Shown here: piece after piece, positions 1 through 10,412 of the stretch
How the letters are laid out: each line of letters opens with the position of its first letter
How positions within the stretch are numbered: the first letter of the stretch is position 1
Origin: Picochlorum sp. 'celeri'
Lineage: Eukaryota; Chlorophyta; Trebouxiophyceae
Direction of reading: 5' to 3'
Assembly (NCBI GenBank): GCA_010909725.1
Contig: JAACMV010000010.1
Location: 783,501-847,500, forward strand
DNA: 64,000 nt
The notes under the pieces: generated by a model
Databases searched by the model: none
Seen by the model: only the letters and a program-made list of their open reading frames with translations
Told to the model about the DNA's origin: nothing
Position numbers and translations under genes: made by a program

Positions 1-63
1 TCTCATGAACATGTGTCCATGCGACACTCTGCCAATAGAAATTCCATGTAATTCCCTGTCACA

Positions 64-1386
64 ATGGGTTCTCTGCGTCGTCTGCAAGTACATTCCCACT
101 CTAGAATTGGTTTGGGACGTTGTAGACCACAAGACATTTGCAGGACGCATGTCGCCCCTAGAGCGATTGCCAAGGACGTGCTCACCAGCTACTATGACAA
201 TTATAATGAGAAAAGAATAGACAAGGTGCTGGAGTTATTTGATGATGACGTAGAATACCAGGATTTAATTTATCAAGATGCTTTCAAAGGGAAACAAGAG
301 CTTGAAGCTTATTTCAAAAAGATTGGCGAATTGGTGCCCAAAGATATACGGTTTGTTGTAGATGATATCACAGAAGGGGATGAGAACAAATGCGGGGTTT
401 TGTGGCATGTGGAAATCGAGTCGGAGAAGGAGGGGATGGTGGAGCTTCCATTCAGTAGAGGGGTGTCGTTTTACAGATTGAACGATCAGGGGCGGATTAT
501 TTTTGCACGCGATATTGTGGAGTCTCCGTTCAAGCCAGGAGAATCTTCATTAGGGGGAATTACAGCTGTAGCTCCATTAATACGCAAGCTGGGGAGACGA
601 GCAAACCCGTCAAATATATCTACCCCAGATGGGAAGAATTTGTTGCAGGCAGGTTTGATGCTTGCCTTTGCGACAGGGTATATTGGCGTCGTCCTCTTAT
701 CTGATCTTCCTCCAGGATCTCCAGCGTATATGACTGACCCCAAGGAATTGGAGAGAATTCTCCACGAGTCGTATAATTTCTTCTATGTCAACATGTTCAT
801 GGGTGACTGGTTTGGGCTCAACATTGTCCCGAATGTCGCCGAGCACCCAGTCGATGAGGGTCTTTTTAATTTCATTAATTCATGGTCTCTCATGTTTTTG
901 CCCTTGTGGATTGATGATCCGAAAGGCAAGTCGTTACCATTTTGGGGGAAACGATTCCCTCTCTGGGTTGGGACCATGTTTTTGACAAATGTGTTTCTGC
1001 CATTTTATATGGTTCTTCGTCTCATCCCAGATCTGTATCTCGAAGAAAACGACACGAAGAATGAACAAGAGGTGCCAGATACGCTCCAAGATGGACGAGG
1101 TGGCCGTATGGCCATTGGCATACTTTCTACCACCGTGGCCCTTGTCTCCATGGCATGGATTGCTGTTGGGAGACCAGAATATTCAGCAGCAGACAGACTT
1201 GACTTCTTCATGACGTCTTTCAGTTCAAACAGAGTCTTCTGGGCATTTTGTCTGGACGCAGTCCTGTATTCTGTATGGCAATTCTGGATTCTTTCTGATC
1301 TCAAGGCGCCCATCTACCAACGAGTGACTCCGCTCTTTGGAATGGCAGCGTGGTTGCTTGGAACACAAAATAAAAGTACAAAATGA
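64..1386 (+). CDS. Probable plastid SnoaL/NTF2-like protein with multi-span membrane tail
   Basis: Single-exon 440-residue protein. The first ~35 residues are Arg/Ser/His-rich without acids, like a plastid transit peptide. Residues ~38-150 form an NTF2/SnoaL-like fold: helix with SYYDNYNEKRIDKVLELF, then DDDVEYQDLIYQ, and a strand block ending SFYRLNDQGRIIFARDI. From ~195 onward there are about four to five hydrophobic segments, for example GLMLAFATGYIGVVLL, FPLWVGTMFLTNVFLPF, MAIGILSTTVALVSMAWIAV and FWAFCLDAVLYSVWQFWIL. Plant and algal plastid proteins with this SnoaL-plus-membrane layout are known, mostly without assigned function; the molecular role is not deducible here. The start is the first ATG of the frame; an upstream exon outside the window cannot be excluded. 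It ends only 36 nt before the next gene on the same strand. Confidence 0.75.
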   Translation: MGSLRRLQVHSHSRIGLGRCRPQDICRTHVAPRAIAKDVLTSYYDNYNEKRIDKVLELFDDDVEYQDLIYQDAFKGKQELEAYFKKIGELVPKDIRFVVDDITEGDENKCGVLWHVEIESEKEGMVELPFSRGVSFYRLNDQGRIIFARDIVESPFKPGESSLGGITAVAPLIRKLGRRANPSNISTPDGKNLLQAGLMLAFATGYIGVVLLSDLPPGSPAYMTDPKELERILHESYNFFYVNMFMGDWFGLNIVPNVAEHPVDEGLFNFINSWSLMFLPLWIDDPKGKSLPFWGKRFPLWVGTMFLTNVFLPFYMVLRLIPDLYLEENDTKNEQEVPDTLQDGRGGRMAIGILSTTVALVSMAWIAVGRPEYSAADRLDFFMTSFSSNRVFWAFCLDAVLYSVWQFWILSDLKAPIYQRVTPLFGMAAWLLGTQNKSTK

Positions 1387-1422
1387 TTACTGTAATGGCA
1401 TATATGGAGTGATTGATGGCCA

Positions 1423-2448
1423 ATGTGGTCTGAACTATCCTCATTTGGACGGGCATACTGGAACCATGGGATTTACTGCATTGTCACGGCAGCCTTCTTT
1501 TTCAGCATCTCATCGTCTCTGTTGAGACCCATAGGGCCTGATGTGACGGTATTTGAGATTGTTGCGGTCCGTTCGACCCTGTCCATGGTTCTGTCTGTGG
1601 TGACTGCGAGGTTGAGTCATGATGACAGTCCCTTGTTTGGATCCTTTGGGCATATGCATCTCTTGTTTCTGAGAGGTGCATCAGGAGCCATGGCGATGAC
1701 GTGTTTCTACGTATCTGTACAAAATCTCCTCTTAAGTGAGGCGGTGGCGTTGTTGTTTTTGAATCCTGCACTGGTGGCAGTGCTTGCTTTTTTCTTCCTT
1801 GGAGAGACAATAACAGTGTATGGAGTCTTGGGGTGTATTAGTAGTCTTATCGGTATGGTTTTAGTTGTCAAGCCGCCGATTATTCAAGGAGATTCTGGTG
1901 AATGGACAGATAGCAGGCAGTTGGGTGTGCTGATGGGAATATTGGCAGCATTTTTGGCAGCTGTTGCTTACACAAGTATTCGCAAAATAGGGACACGTGA
2001 AAAGTCGCTGACAATCGCCGTGTGGTTCCATAGTACGGCATTAGCATCTTCAATAATAGCGCTGTTGTTCGGTGTATTTGGGGTGACATTCAGCATGCCC
2101 ACAGCGACGGATTGGGTGTGTATGGTGGTGATTGCCATGTGCTCTTTTTTGGCCCAGCTGATGATCTCGCGGGGCCTGCAATTAGAAAAAGCAGCGCTAG
2201 GGTCTGCGGTAAATTACTTGCAAGTTCTCTTTGCCGCTGCATTAGGGTATATATTGTATGGAGAGCCTGTCTCGCTTTTGAGTTTTGTCGGCGCGATCCT
2301 CATTTTTGTTGGAGTCTTGGCATTGAGTGTCCAAAAGTCACGGCCACAAGAGGAGGAGGATGGTGCAACAGAGGAAGAGAAACAGGCAATACTTGCTCTC
2401 GATCAGGAAGATGAACAACATGTCATAGAACTACAGACTCACAAATAA
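1423..2448 (+). CDS. EamA/DMT-superfamily transporter (SLC35G-like)
   Basis: A 341-residue integral membrane protein with about ten hydrophobic segments arranged as two EamA repeats. The first repeat holds TVFEIVAVRSTLSMVLSVV, the RGASGAMAMTCFYVSVQNL segment and the family signature EAVALLFLNPALVAVLAFFF-LGETI. The second repeat ends LEKAALGSAVNYLQVLFAA followed by GYILYGEPVSLLSFVGAILI. These are hallmarks of drug/metabolite transporters of the SLC35G type. A hydrophilic Glu-rich C-terminal tail (~305-341) is probably cytosolic. The substrate cannot be read from sequence. One exon; same strand as and 36 nt downstream of the plastid SnoaL gene, which leaves almost no room for a separate promoter. 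Confidence 0.85.
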   Translation: MWSELSSFGRAYWNHGIYCIVTAAFFFSISSSLLRPIGPDVTVFEIVAVRSTLSMVLSVVTARLSHDDSPLFGSFGHMHLLFLRGASGAMAMTCFYVSVQNLLLSEAVALLFLNPALVAVLAFFFLGETITVYGVLGCISSLIGMVLVVKPPIIQGDSGEWTDSRQLGVLMGILAAFLAAVAYTSIRKIGTREKSLTIAVWFHSTALASSIIALLFGVFGVTFSMPTATDWVCMVVIAMCSFLAQLMISRGLQLEKAALGSAVNYLQVLFAAALGYILYGEPVSLLSFVGAILIFVGVLALSVQKSRPQEEEDGATEEEKQAILALDQEDEQHVIELQTHK

Positions 2449-2486
2449 ATACACGACATACTCTTTGTTTTACATCACCATTATTA

Positions 2487-4137
2487 TTATGTAGAAATGG
2501 CAGGGACATCCTTGAGGTCTCGAATGATATCATTGAACTTTTGAATATGTTTGATCAGGAAATCTCCCTTGATCGACACGCCCTTAGCCTCTTGTCCTAC
2601 AACGAATTCCTGCCCTTCTCTATGTTCAATGGTGAAATCTATGTCTCCACATGGCTGTGGTTCACCAGACAGTGTGTCTCCAGAGACCCACGTGAGTACA
2701 GACGATGTCGCCCTAAGAAGATCCAACTGCTTTCTGACCTCTGCTTCGTCCATCTCTGCGATAGATGCAAGCTTTGAAATTGTAATACTGCTATAGAGTT
2801 TCAACACTTGCTTTAATGCCGGCAAATGCTTTCTCTCTTCCACTGTTGCCATGAACACTGCGAGCTGTGCCTTCATGGCTGCATTGTTGCTATTGCAGGC
2901 TGCATCGGACCACTCTGGTGGATCAGGTGACACAAACTTTGGACAAGAGTAATTAAACAGCTCTTCGAATGTAGAGAACGATCCAGTCTGCATGGATCTA
3001 ATTTTGTCTCCATACTTTTCTCTCAAGGAGCTTGCTGCTGCTTCATCAAGCTTCTTCTGAACAGCGGCACACAATGATGACGTAATTGCGAGAGCAGCAT
3101 ACATTTGCTCATTCTTCTTCAGCAATTGACCATGTCCAATGCCACGTGCATGATGACTCTTCACCTTGTTCACATACATGACTCCAAAGTTGAAACAGTC
3201 AGCCGCATCGAGGTATCTGTGCATCATAAGCAGTGCAAACCCACTGTAATAGGCCATCGTGATTGCTGCCATTGCGATTTTTGTCGCAAAGAGTCCTTTA
3301 CGGACGTGAGGGTTGAGAGGGGCGAGAGCCTTGATCCCAGCAGTGTGATCTCCCAACACACAATGCACCCGCAACAACCCAATCAAGGAAAAGTACCCCA
3401 ACATCCTCAACACATTTGATGATGTCGTGCTATACCCTTCAGTCTTATACAGAGCCTCAGGACCTTCTGGCGTGGATAATTCCTCTCTGATACGAGAATG
3501 AGACACAAGCTGGTCCAATGTCTGAATCACCAGCTTGGAATCCCACATTCCCTGATCAGCATTCTTCAACGCCTGAATCTCCTCCATAGTTTTCCCCAAC
3601 AATTTACCTCTATATTGCAGATATGATTGGAACTGATACACGTATTCATCAATCATATCCCAAAGCCATCCATTGGGAAGAAGCATGTTCAAATTGGATG
3701 TCAGAATGATTGAAAAGAGTTCACAATAATTCTCCCAAGACTCCCTCCTCTGCTCGAGAGTTGGAGTTCCAGAAGCATAGATATGACGAAAGTACAATTC
3801 TTTGTACAAGACAAGATACACATGATCATTATCCACAAGGTATGCAATGGACTCTGCACGAGGCCAAGCACTCCCTTTGAAAAACCTCTCTGACAAGGTA
3901 GGGAACGTATGGCTGTACATTGTATAAATCTCCCTGATGTTTCTCTCCCTGAATATACCGTAACAATCACACGTCAGTATCAATACCACGGCAGCACAAG
4001 AAGAAACAGACAGCTCTGTCCTTTTCACAGACAAGTTCTCCACCTCACTACTGTATATCGGCCATCAGAACGCACCTAATGTGATGATAAAAGTAAATAA
4101 CAAAATCCTGAACCATTTTAGGGACAGCCACGGGCAT
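2487..4137 (-). CDS. EIF3L: Eukaryotic translation initiation factor 3 subunit L
   Basis: Clear EIF3L: LSERFFKGSAWPRAESIA, VLYKELYFRHIYAS, LPNGWLWDMIDEYVYQFQSY, MLGYFSLIGLLRVHCVLGD, LREKYGDKIRSMQ and FNYSCPKFVSP follow the human order closely, with the PCI-type C-terminus ending in a KGDFLIKHIQKFNDIIRDL block. The main exon is 3948-2487. I add a first exon 4137-4076 coding MPVAVPKMVQDFVIYFYHHI, which matches the conserved N-terminal helix of the family; an in-frame stop lies upstream of its ATG. A single intron 4075-3949 (127 nt, donor gtgcgt, acceptor ttcag) keeps frame and gives 507 residues. That is ~25 residues short of human EIF3L at this point, so a small extra exon inside the intron is possible. 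The protein is part of the eIF3 complex that loads mRNA on the 40S subunit. Confidence 0.95.
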
Positions 4138-4384
4138 TCGTGGTCGTTCAGCCTGCAGCAGTCATTTTGACACGTGAGACTTGGCTCCCATATTCTCCAT
4201 CCATAGCCCAAGGAAGGCATACACAAATATCATAATCGAAAAACCAACCTCTTTGAGAACCCCAGTGCCACTCATCGCTGTTACAAATGGAGTCAAACAA
4301 AAATAGCGGAATTGCTCTTTATAAATCTATCTGTTACCCTTGATGGTATATTACACGTAATACTATTGAATCAAGTATATTCAA

Positions 4385-6316
4385 TTAAAATGATATGCCG
4401 AGTACCTCGCCTTGGTTATCGGTTGTGTTGAAATCTTCCCAATTTCCTGCAATTGGGGCAGACACAAGACGCTCTGGGATATCAAACGAGTCAATCACCA
4501 CCTGCCAATGCTGGGACACCCGTTTACAGAGGCTTCTGACAATGTCTGGGATGCACTGCGCCACATCATTCGGAATGATATTGTTGTACATGAACCATGC
4601 CAGATCATCCTCCATCCTTTTCATGGCATAAAGGCACACAATGTCTGTCAGGACTGGTTTCAGGTTTTCTGGAGATGACGCCAGGACATTGATGCATGCA
4701 TCCAATACCTGTCGTTCTCCAAATGCTTGTGTGCATCCCTGGACGGCATCGCTTTCCTGGTACATCCATGCATCAAAGACATCTGGCTGGCTGGGGCCGA
4801 TTCCTGCCACAATATCTGATATGTATGCCAGTTTCTTCGCCTCTCTCGTCATAAACAAGGACTGTAATGTGCGAATATCGCTCATGCTATCCCGCGTGAC
4901 CATTGGTGGCTTGACGTGTCGCGAGTGCTGAGAGGAAGCAATCAATTCCTTGGCAGCCTTTTGGAACAACACCCTATTGTCCCCTTCGGCCGTGATGCCA
5001 GCGTGAGAAAACCCGATCAACGATCCAAACCTATTGCATGATAGATATCCTTGACCCCCACACCGCTCTCGACACGTGCTCGCAGTTCTCTCTAGATTCC
5101 ATGCACACATTGGCTTGATGGTGCAACATAGAATCACCACCTCCCTTGCTTCCTGCTGTGATATCTTTTGAGACGGGTCAAAACCACTCGCTGCTGCCCA
5201 TCTCTCTTTCACATAATTCAGACCTATATTCAATGCCACCGTGTCTGCCAACAGAGGCATCAAGGCTCTCTGCTGCAATTGATAGTTCAGTATGGGTGTA
5301 TCTGATGCCCCTGTTGGACCCACACACAATCGAGACGATGCATATCGAAGCGCGACAGTCAGAGACATTTTTGCTCCAGATATCATCATGGACGCAATAC
5401 ACAGTCGCCCCGATAACAACTGGTCTGCCACTCGCAGAAACCTGTCCCTTGGCTTGGCAATCTTGGATGTAAACACACCATTCTCTGATACACTCGAATG
5501 CGCGTCCAATAAAGCTTCTCGAGGCACTCGAACATGATCAAATGCCAACTTTGCATTATCCACACCGTTACACCCCATCTTATGCCCCATATCCTGTATA
5601 CTCACCCCAGGCATGGGAAGCATGGTGGAATGATCACGAATCCTCACCAAAAACCCATGAATACCATGATTCTCCGCCCCAATCAACAACTGAGCAAACA
5701 CAACTGCCCAATGCGCATGCGTCGCCCCATTCGTAATCCAATACTTTTGCGCCAATGGTGTCGTTGAATGAATCACAAACTCTCTGCTCCCCTCATCATA
5801 CCTCGCTGTCGTCGCCATACACACCGCATTATTCCCATATCCCAACTCTGTCAATCCAAAACAACCCACATCCTCCAGACTATCAATCCCCTCCAGCAAG
5901 AAATGATGCCGTCCAGTCCCAAGCTTCAACACTGTACCCCCAAACAGATTAAACTGCACCGTCATCTTTGTCGCCATGGACACATCCGCAAGAGTAGCAC
6001 ATTCATGTGCTGCAAATATACGCAATGGATTATCCCTAAAATCTTTGATTGAAAAACAGCCAGTCTGGCACAACCGTTTCAATCGTTCAAAGGCCAATTC
6101 CCTCTCCTCCGACACGCTCACATTCCATCTCGGAACGAATAGAGAGTCTGAAACCATCACATGTTTCAATTTCTTCCTTTCCTCAGGACAATCATGGTCT
6201 AAAATAGACTGCAGCATGCGTGCTATGGGCACATCTCGATCCTCATGACGCGTCGTGTCGTCCATGTGTCGGGACAATGCCCCAATACGACGGTCTACAT
6301 TCCCTCTAGTATTCAT
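4385..6316 (-). CDS. ACX2: Peroxisomal acyl-CoA oxidase, plant ACX2-like
   Basis: A 643-residue flavoenzyme that catalyses the first step of peroxisomal beta-oxidation (acyl-CoA to trans-2-enoyl-CoA, giving H2O2). Family motifs in order: [110 protein letters not shown] and the EGDN segment with the catalytic Glu. I start at 6316 because the ATG there places RIGALSRHM about ten residues in, an almost perfect PTS2 peroxisome signal; plant ACX2 carries one in the same position. The open frame continues 30 codons upstream but that part does not resemble the family. The C-terminus (VLGISF) matches the ACX2 ending, not a PTS1. One exon. Confidence 0.94.
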   Translation of the reverse strand: MNTRGNVDRRIGALSRHMDDTTRHEDRDVPIARMLQSILDHDCPEERKKLKHVMVSDSLFVPRWNVSVSEERELAFERLKRLCQTGCFSIKDFRDNPLRIFAAHECATLADVSMATKMTVQFNLFGGTVLKLGTGRHHFLLEGIDSLEDVGCFGLTELGYGNNAVCMATTARYDEGSREFVIHSTTPLAQKYWITNGATHAHWAVVFAQLLIGAENHGIHGFLVRIRDHSTMLPMPGVSIQDMGHKMGCNGVDNAKLAFDHVRVPREALLDAHSSVSENGVFTSKIAKPRDRFLRVADQLLSGRLCIASMMISGAKMSLTVALRYASSRLCVGPTGASDTPILNYQLQQRALMPLLADTVALNIGLNYVKERWAAASGFDPSQKISQQEAREVVILCCTIKPMCAWNLERTASTCRERCGGQGYLSCNRFGSLIGFSHAGITAEGDNRVLFQKAAKELIASSQHSRHVKPPMVTRDSMSDIRTLQSLFMTREAKKLAYISDIVAGIGPSQPDVFDAWMYQESDAVQGCTQAFGERQVLDACINVLASSPENLKPVLTDIVCLYAMKRMEDDLAWFMYNNIIPNDVAQCIPDIVRSLCKRVSQHWQVVIDSFDIPERLVSAPIAGNWEDFNTTDNQGEVLGISF

Positions 6317-6954
6317 TTTAATAATTCTTATGAAATTTTCAAATAGGTTTGAATCGATATAAGCAAGGGTTTGTTTTTTTTTGTTGGCGACGAGCCCAGG
6401 ATGCATGTCTTTCTTTCTATTGTTTTATTTACAGAGTTTTGTGTGTTGGTACTCTCGTGACATTCATGCGCTATTGCATATCAACCAATCATAAAACCAA
6501 ACATATGATATACATATATGTATACAATAGAGCACACACAGAGAGAGATCTTTCTGTCACGTGTGTCTCTACAGATGGTCACCCATGCATGTGCATGCCA
6601 TGTAGTCATGATCATGATCCACCTCAGAGAGTAATCCACACAAATTGCTCAAGTGATGGGCACTCGTAGATGGGATTTGCCAGGATGACGCGACGCCATC
6701 CATCCCCATGCTGACGGAAGAACACGCGTGCGATTCTTCAGAAGAATTGTTCTATAGAAAATCCCTTTTGTATATTCTTTTGTACCACGATCTAGCTTTG
6801 CACCAGGTAGACTAGTAGTAGGCTACTTCTCCAGAAGTATCGAGCCTACCAGGGGCTTTACCCATTCTTGATTCAGGTGTACAGATTCCGTATTATGTGT
6901 TTTACAATTTCAATATACTGGTAGTAATAGTATTTACATTGACTGGAAGGCAGA
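6317..6954. promoter_or_regulatory. Divergent spacer between ACX2-like and PUF genes
   Basis: 638 nt between two divergent genes, so it must hold both promoters and 5' leaders. I see no gene. It contains a CACGTG box at about 6559, overlapping CATGATCATG palindromes near 6607-6616, and the hairpin at 6818-6849. Confidence 0.5.
6818..6849. repeat. Two-tier inverted repeat (hairpin)
   Basis: GTAGGCT (6818-6824) pairs with AGCCTAC (6843-6849), and nested inside TACTTCT (6824-6830) pairs with AGAAGTA (6833-6839) around a CC centre. The element lies ~105 nt upstream of the PUF start codon, in its likely promoter or 5' leader. The function is unknown. Confidence 0.6.
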
Positions 6955-8448
6955 ATGGAAGACAGGGAGGACAATGGTACTTTTTCCTTGCAGTACCGTG
7001 CTGCGCCTGGTATGGTGGGCGGTGGACGCGTGGTTGATGGCTCTGGTGGGAATCACATTCATATAGAATATGGTGTGTCAGAATACCAGCAGGTGGATGG
7101 AGATCAAGGGAAGAACAAAGGTTGTGAGCCATCATCCATGACACCATCTGGGATTAAGGGTGGGCAGCAGCAGGTTAAGACAAGCAAGTCGGCTGCTGCA
7201 TCGCTGATTGGTCTGTGTATACCAGATGAAGGGTTTCGATCACGTGAAATAGACTTTCAGATGCATGTGCTCGAGTCTCTGTGCATGGAGGCGGCGCATG
7301 AGGAGTATTTCTCTTTTGCATCCGAGACGTGTCCAGCAGCCGTAGGCAGTGGACATCTTGATGATGGGAATATCATTGGGATGAATCCTGATGTGATGCG
7401 ACGGCTTGCGATTGATTATGAAGGATCAAAGGCGCTGCAGGGTATCATCTTGTCTCGTGGCAAAGTAAACCCACCTCGAATGCAATCATGGCGTGTTAAC
7501 AGAGCAACAGAGCCACTCTATGATGATGATGCATCATATGATCTGGTGATTGATCGGATATTTGATGCTCTGTCAAAGGATATTGTGAATGTATGTTTGG
7601 ATATGTATGGGAATTACACAGTACAGTGTTTGCTGATGGAAGCATCCCCCAGTGTTGCATCACAGCTGGGTGATGTAATTGTGTCCAATCTGTTGCCATT
7701 CTCGTTGAATTTTTATGGTTGCCGAGTGGTCCAGTGTGCCATGAAACACTTGTCTATGGAATATAGAGTCAAAATGTGTGATGTTCTAGAGCCATTTGCG
7801 CTGCATTGTCTTCAGAGTCAGAATGCGAATCATGTGATTGATGCTCTTCTGAGGTTGCCAGAGAGGGACAGGCCAGAGCATGTTGTACGGATTCATGCAT
7901 CGTTATGTCATTATGCGCCAATCTTGGCGAAACATAAATATGGTGTCACTGTATTGAAAACTGCTTTGGAGTCTGATATCGGAACAGAGGCGTCGAAAGA
8001 AGGCACGAGATCTGTCCTTGGAGCATTGGGTGAACTTGTCCATGATGAGTATGGAAACTATCTGGTTCAGAATTTGATACAGGGGAATTTGTATGGCTCC
8101 CGCCATGCCGTGCATGGATTTCTTTTACAGTATCCTCTGTTGCCGTTGGCGTGTGACAAGTTTGGCTCGAATGTCTTTGAAACACTGCTGTTGAACAGCA
8201 CTGCAGAACAGAGTGATGCAGTAATCCTTGCATTTCTGGAACAATGCCAGGCTGCTGGGCAGTCGGATGAGATGGTTACGAATATAGCCATGAACAGGTA
8301 TGGAAATTATGTTGTTCAGAGAATGTTGACGGTATCATCCCCTCGAGTGTGTCAAATCATGTCCATGCACCTGGCACTGCATTATGCCATGCTGGCAGGG
8401 AGCAAGCATGGCAAGCATATTGCAAAGAAGATCTTGCCCACACAATGA
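6955..8448 (+). CDS. Pumilio-family (PUF) RNA-binding protein
   Basis: A 497-residue protein: a ~140-residue Gly-rich, low-complexity N-terminus followed by eight PUF repeats. The base-reading triplets visible are R1 SKALQ (A-like), R2 NYTVQ (U), R3 CRVVQ (A), R4 NHVID (non-standard), R5 VTVLK (non-standard), R6 NYLVQ (U), R7 SNVFE (G) and R8 NYVVQ (U). PUF proteins bind antiparallel, so the predicted site is 5'-UGU, two loosely read bases, then AUA, i.e. the classic Pumilio element. The protein presumably represses or destabilises mRNAs carrying it in their 3' UTR. One exon. Divergent from the acyl-CoA oxidase gene. Confidence 0.93.
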   Translation: MEDREDNGTFSLQYRAAPGMVGGGRVVDGSGGNHIHIEYGVSEYQQVDGDQGKNKGCEPSSMTPSGIKGGQQQVKTSKSAAASLIGLCIPDEGFRSREIDFQMHVLESLCMEAAHEEYFSFASETCPAAVGSGHLDDGNIIGMNPDVMRRLAIDYEGSKALQGIILSRGKVNPPRMQSWRVNRATEPLYDDDASYDLVIDRIFDALSKDIVNVCLDMYGNYTVQCLLMEASPSVASQLGDVIVSNLLPFSLNFYGCRVVQCAMKHLSMEYRVKMCDVLEPFALHCLQSQNANHVIDALLRLPERDRPEHVVRIHASLCHYAPILAKHKYGVTVLKTALESDIGTEASKEGTRSVLGALGELVHDEYGNYLVQNLIQGNLYGSRHAVHGFLLQYPLLPLACDKFGSNVFETLLLNSTAEQSDAVILAFLEQCQAAGQSDEMVTNIAMNRYGNYVVQRMLTVSSPRVCQIMSMHLALHYAMLAGSKHGKHIAKKILPTQ

Positions 8449-8986
8449 TGATCATGTCCTTGATGATGAGGAACGCATTGAAAATGATACAGAAGGTTCT
8501 TATCGTAAGACCATGTACTGTTTATTATTATTTTTACTCTTTTAACCAACAATGAATACCTTTTGAATACTTGATACAGATATTTCATATCTGTATATTC
8601 ATGCATGTAAGCATTCTCTAGGCACCTCGTTCAGCACATTAAGAAACAAACACATCTCATGTAAGCGAGGGGTCCGTACTGAATTCTGAAGTCATGTCAA
8701 CATGCAGAGAGGAGCAGTTGCCCAATCTCGACAGTGGCACTCGGTCGAAAGGGTTCTGTGATGGGTCTATACAATATTTCGGGTTTGAGCATTCCCTGAC
8801 ATGGTCTCGCCGATGAGGCATCAAACGTCGTCTGGATAGGGCGATGGTGGTTATTTATGCCATGAAAAACACATTTTGCGGGAAATTGAACTGACGATGG
8901 TCTGTAGAAGGAATTGTCTTGAATTTCAAGAGGCTGCATGGAACCATTAAACCATTTCACGCCTCAAATTCGGCAAGTATTGCATA
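8449..8986. other. Spacer between PUF and DUF2232 genes
   Basis: 538 nt. It must hold the PUF 3' UTR/terminator and the DUF2232 promoter. It contains the strong hairpin at 8574-8596. An 87-codon open frame on the minus strand (8960-8697) has no recognisable domain and I do not call it a gene. Confidence 0.4.
8574..8596 (+). repeat. 10-bp stem hairpin in PUF 3' region
   Basis: ATACAGATAT (8574-8583) and ATATCTGTAT (8587-8596) are exact reverse complements separated by TTC. It lies 126 nt after the PUF stop codon, within the probable 3' UTR. Its right arm continues into TGTATATT, one base from the UGUANAUA element predicted for the PUF protein, so a structured autoregulatory site is possible (inference). 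Confidence 0.6.
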
Positions 8987-10265
8987 TTGAGATACATCAT
9001 TGATTACATATTGGAGAAGTATAGAGCCACTGCGATGCCGAATCTATTGCTGCTGGGTGGAGATACTCGAATGCTGGGCAAGCAGGAACTGCAGGTGAGG
9101 AGGAACAGCAACAACAAGACTGCTGTGTTCTCCTCTTCTCGATGTGGATATAGTAGAGCAGCAGTGCTTTCAGGTATATCATCTGTCCATAAAGACAGTC
9201 GTATTAGGCATCGTCGATACCGTGCTCAGGTGTACTCAGACTCGTATGATGAGGAAGAAGAACAAAAAGAAGCAGAAGAGAATGCTGGGATGACGGATAG
9301 TAGTAGTGTGGACAAGGAGGCTCTGGATGGAGCGTACGAGAATGTATTTGCGGCTCAGGAAGAATTAAAGAGAGAAAATCAAAAGGGGAAAAGCGAGTTC
9401 GATACTATAGGGCAGAGTAGAGAAGACGTACAGGTGTGTTAGACTTGATGCTCTGTGGTACTATATTGTTGCTGTATATTATATATCTGTGGTACTATTC
9501 TTGCAGCGTATGGTTGAGACATCGATGCTTGCTGCGGTAGCTGGCTTGTCTTACATGTTTGCGAGTTTATTCAAGTTGGAAGGATACCTGAGTTATGTGC
9601 TGCCTCTGCCTGTTGTCTTGTCCAGTGTGAGGTCTGGGCCATTGTATTCCTTGCACTGTGTCTCTGTGGTGTTTTTGCTTTTATTTAGTACGTATAGATT
9701 GAATATGTGTGTGTCATAATGATGATTGTCACTATTCGGTACATCCTTATGCAGTACTGATGGGTCCTGTTAGAGGTGTGACATACATGCTTGTGTATGG
9801 ATTTTTGTCAGTGGCGCTTGGGATAACATTTCGGCTGAATGTTCCTTGGGTCCTTAGTGTACCTTTGTCAGCCGTGGTTCGATTGCTTGGCCAATGGCTG
9901 TATATTATGGTGACCTCTTGGGTCACACGAGAGAATTTGATAGAGTTACTTGTGACGAATGCTCAAACATTGCTGGTACGAGTTTGGATTCTACTGTATT
10001 CACACAAGATGTATATAGATACATATATATTGAATAATAACGTTACACGCAGGATAATATGGGCGCATGGATGGGTAGTTCAGGCTCTGCGTCATTCAGT
10101 GGAGTTGCTATCACTCTGTTTTCCATGCTGGCAGTGAATGCAGTTTTCTATGTATTCATGATGCATGTGTTGTATACAATACTTCTTAGTTCCATGGGAT
10201 ATAGTGTTAGGCCTTTGCCTGGTGTACTGAAGCGGTTTACACAATCGCAGACATCACCTTTATGA
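8987..10265 (+). CDS. Plastid DUF2232 membrane protein
   Basis: Four exons (8987-9433, 9507-9687, 9755-9975, 10053-10265) joined by introns of 73, 67 and 77 nt that all keep frame, giving 353 residues. The N-terminus is a Ser/Arg/Asn-rich leader plus an acidic linker. The core starts ETSMLAAVAGLSYMFASLF, then YVLPLPVVLSSVRSGPLYSL, LMGPVRGVTYMLVYGFLSVA and RLLGQWLYIMVTSWVTRENL, in the DUF2232 pattern shared by cyanobacterial and plant-plastid proteins. About six to eight membrane spans are visible. Its function is not established; the location is probably the plastid inner envelope or thylakoid. Translation may instead start at the in-frame ATG at 9035 (MPNLLLLGG). The acceptor of exon 2 (ttcttgcag) is typical. 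Confidence 0.82.
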
Positions 10266-10412
10266 GGAAGATGGTGATGATGATCCCACAAAGCTGCGAA
10301 TGATGTCTAGGAGAACTGTCTTGTTGCCCTGGAATTGCAGGATACTAAAGGATGTAATTTCTCTCCCAACACAGTCTAAAGTAGCTGCATCATCATGGTG
10401 TGATTTTCGTTG

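Noticed and set aside
7500..8300. Minus-strand frames inside the PUF gene
   Set aside because: Shadows of the PUF coding frame; no independent evidence.
8697..8960. 87-codon minus-strand open frame between the PUF and DUF2232 genes
   Set aside because: No family resemblance and no upstream promoter-like or splice context; could be real but unsupported.
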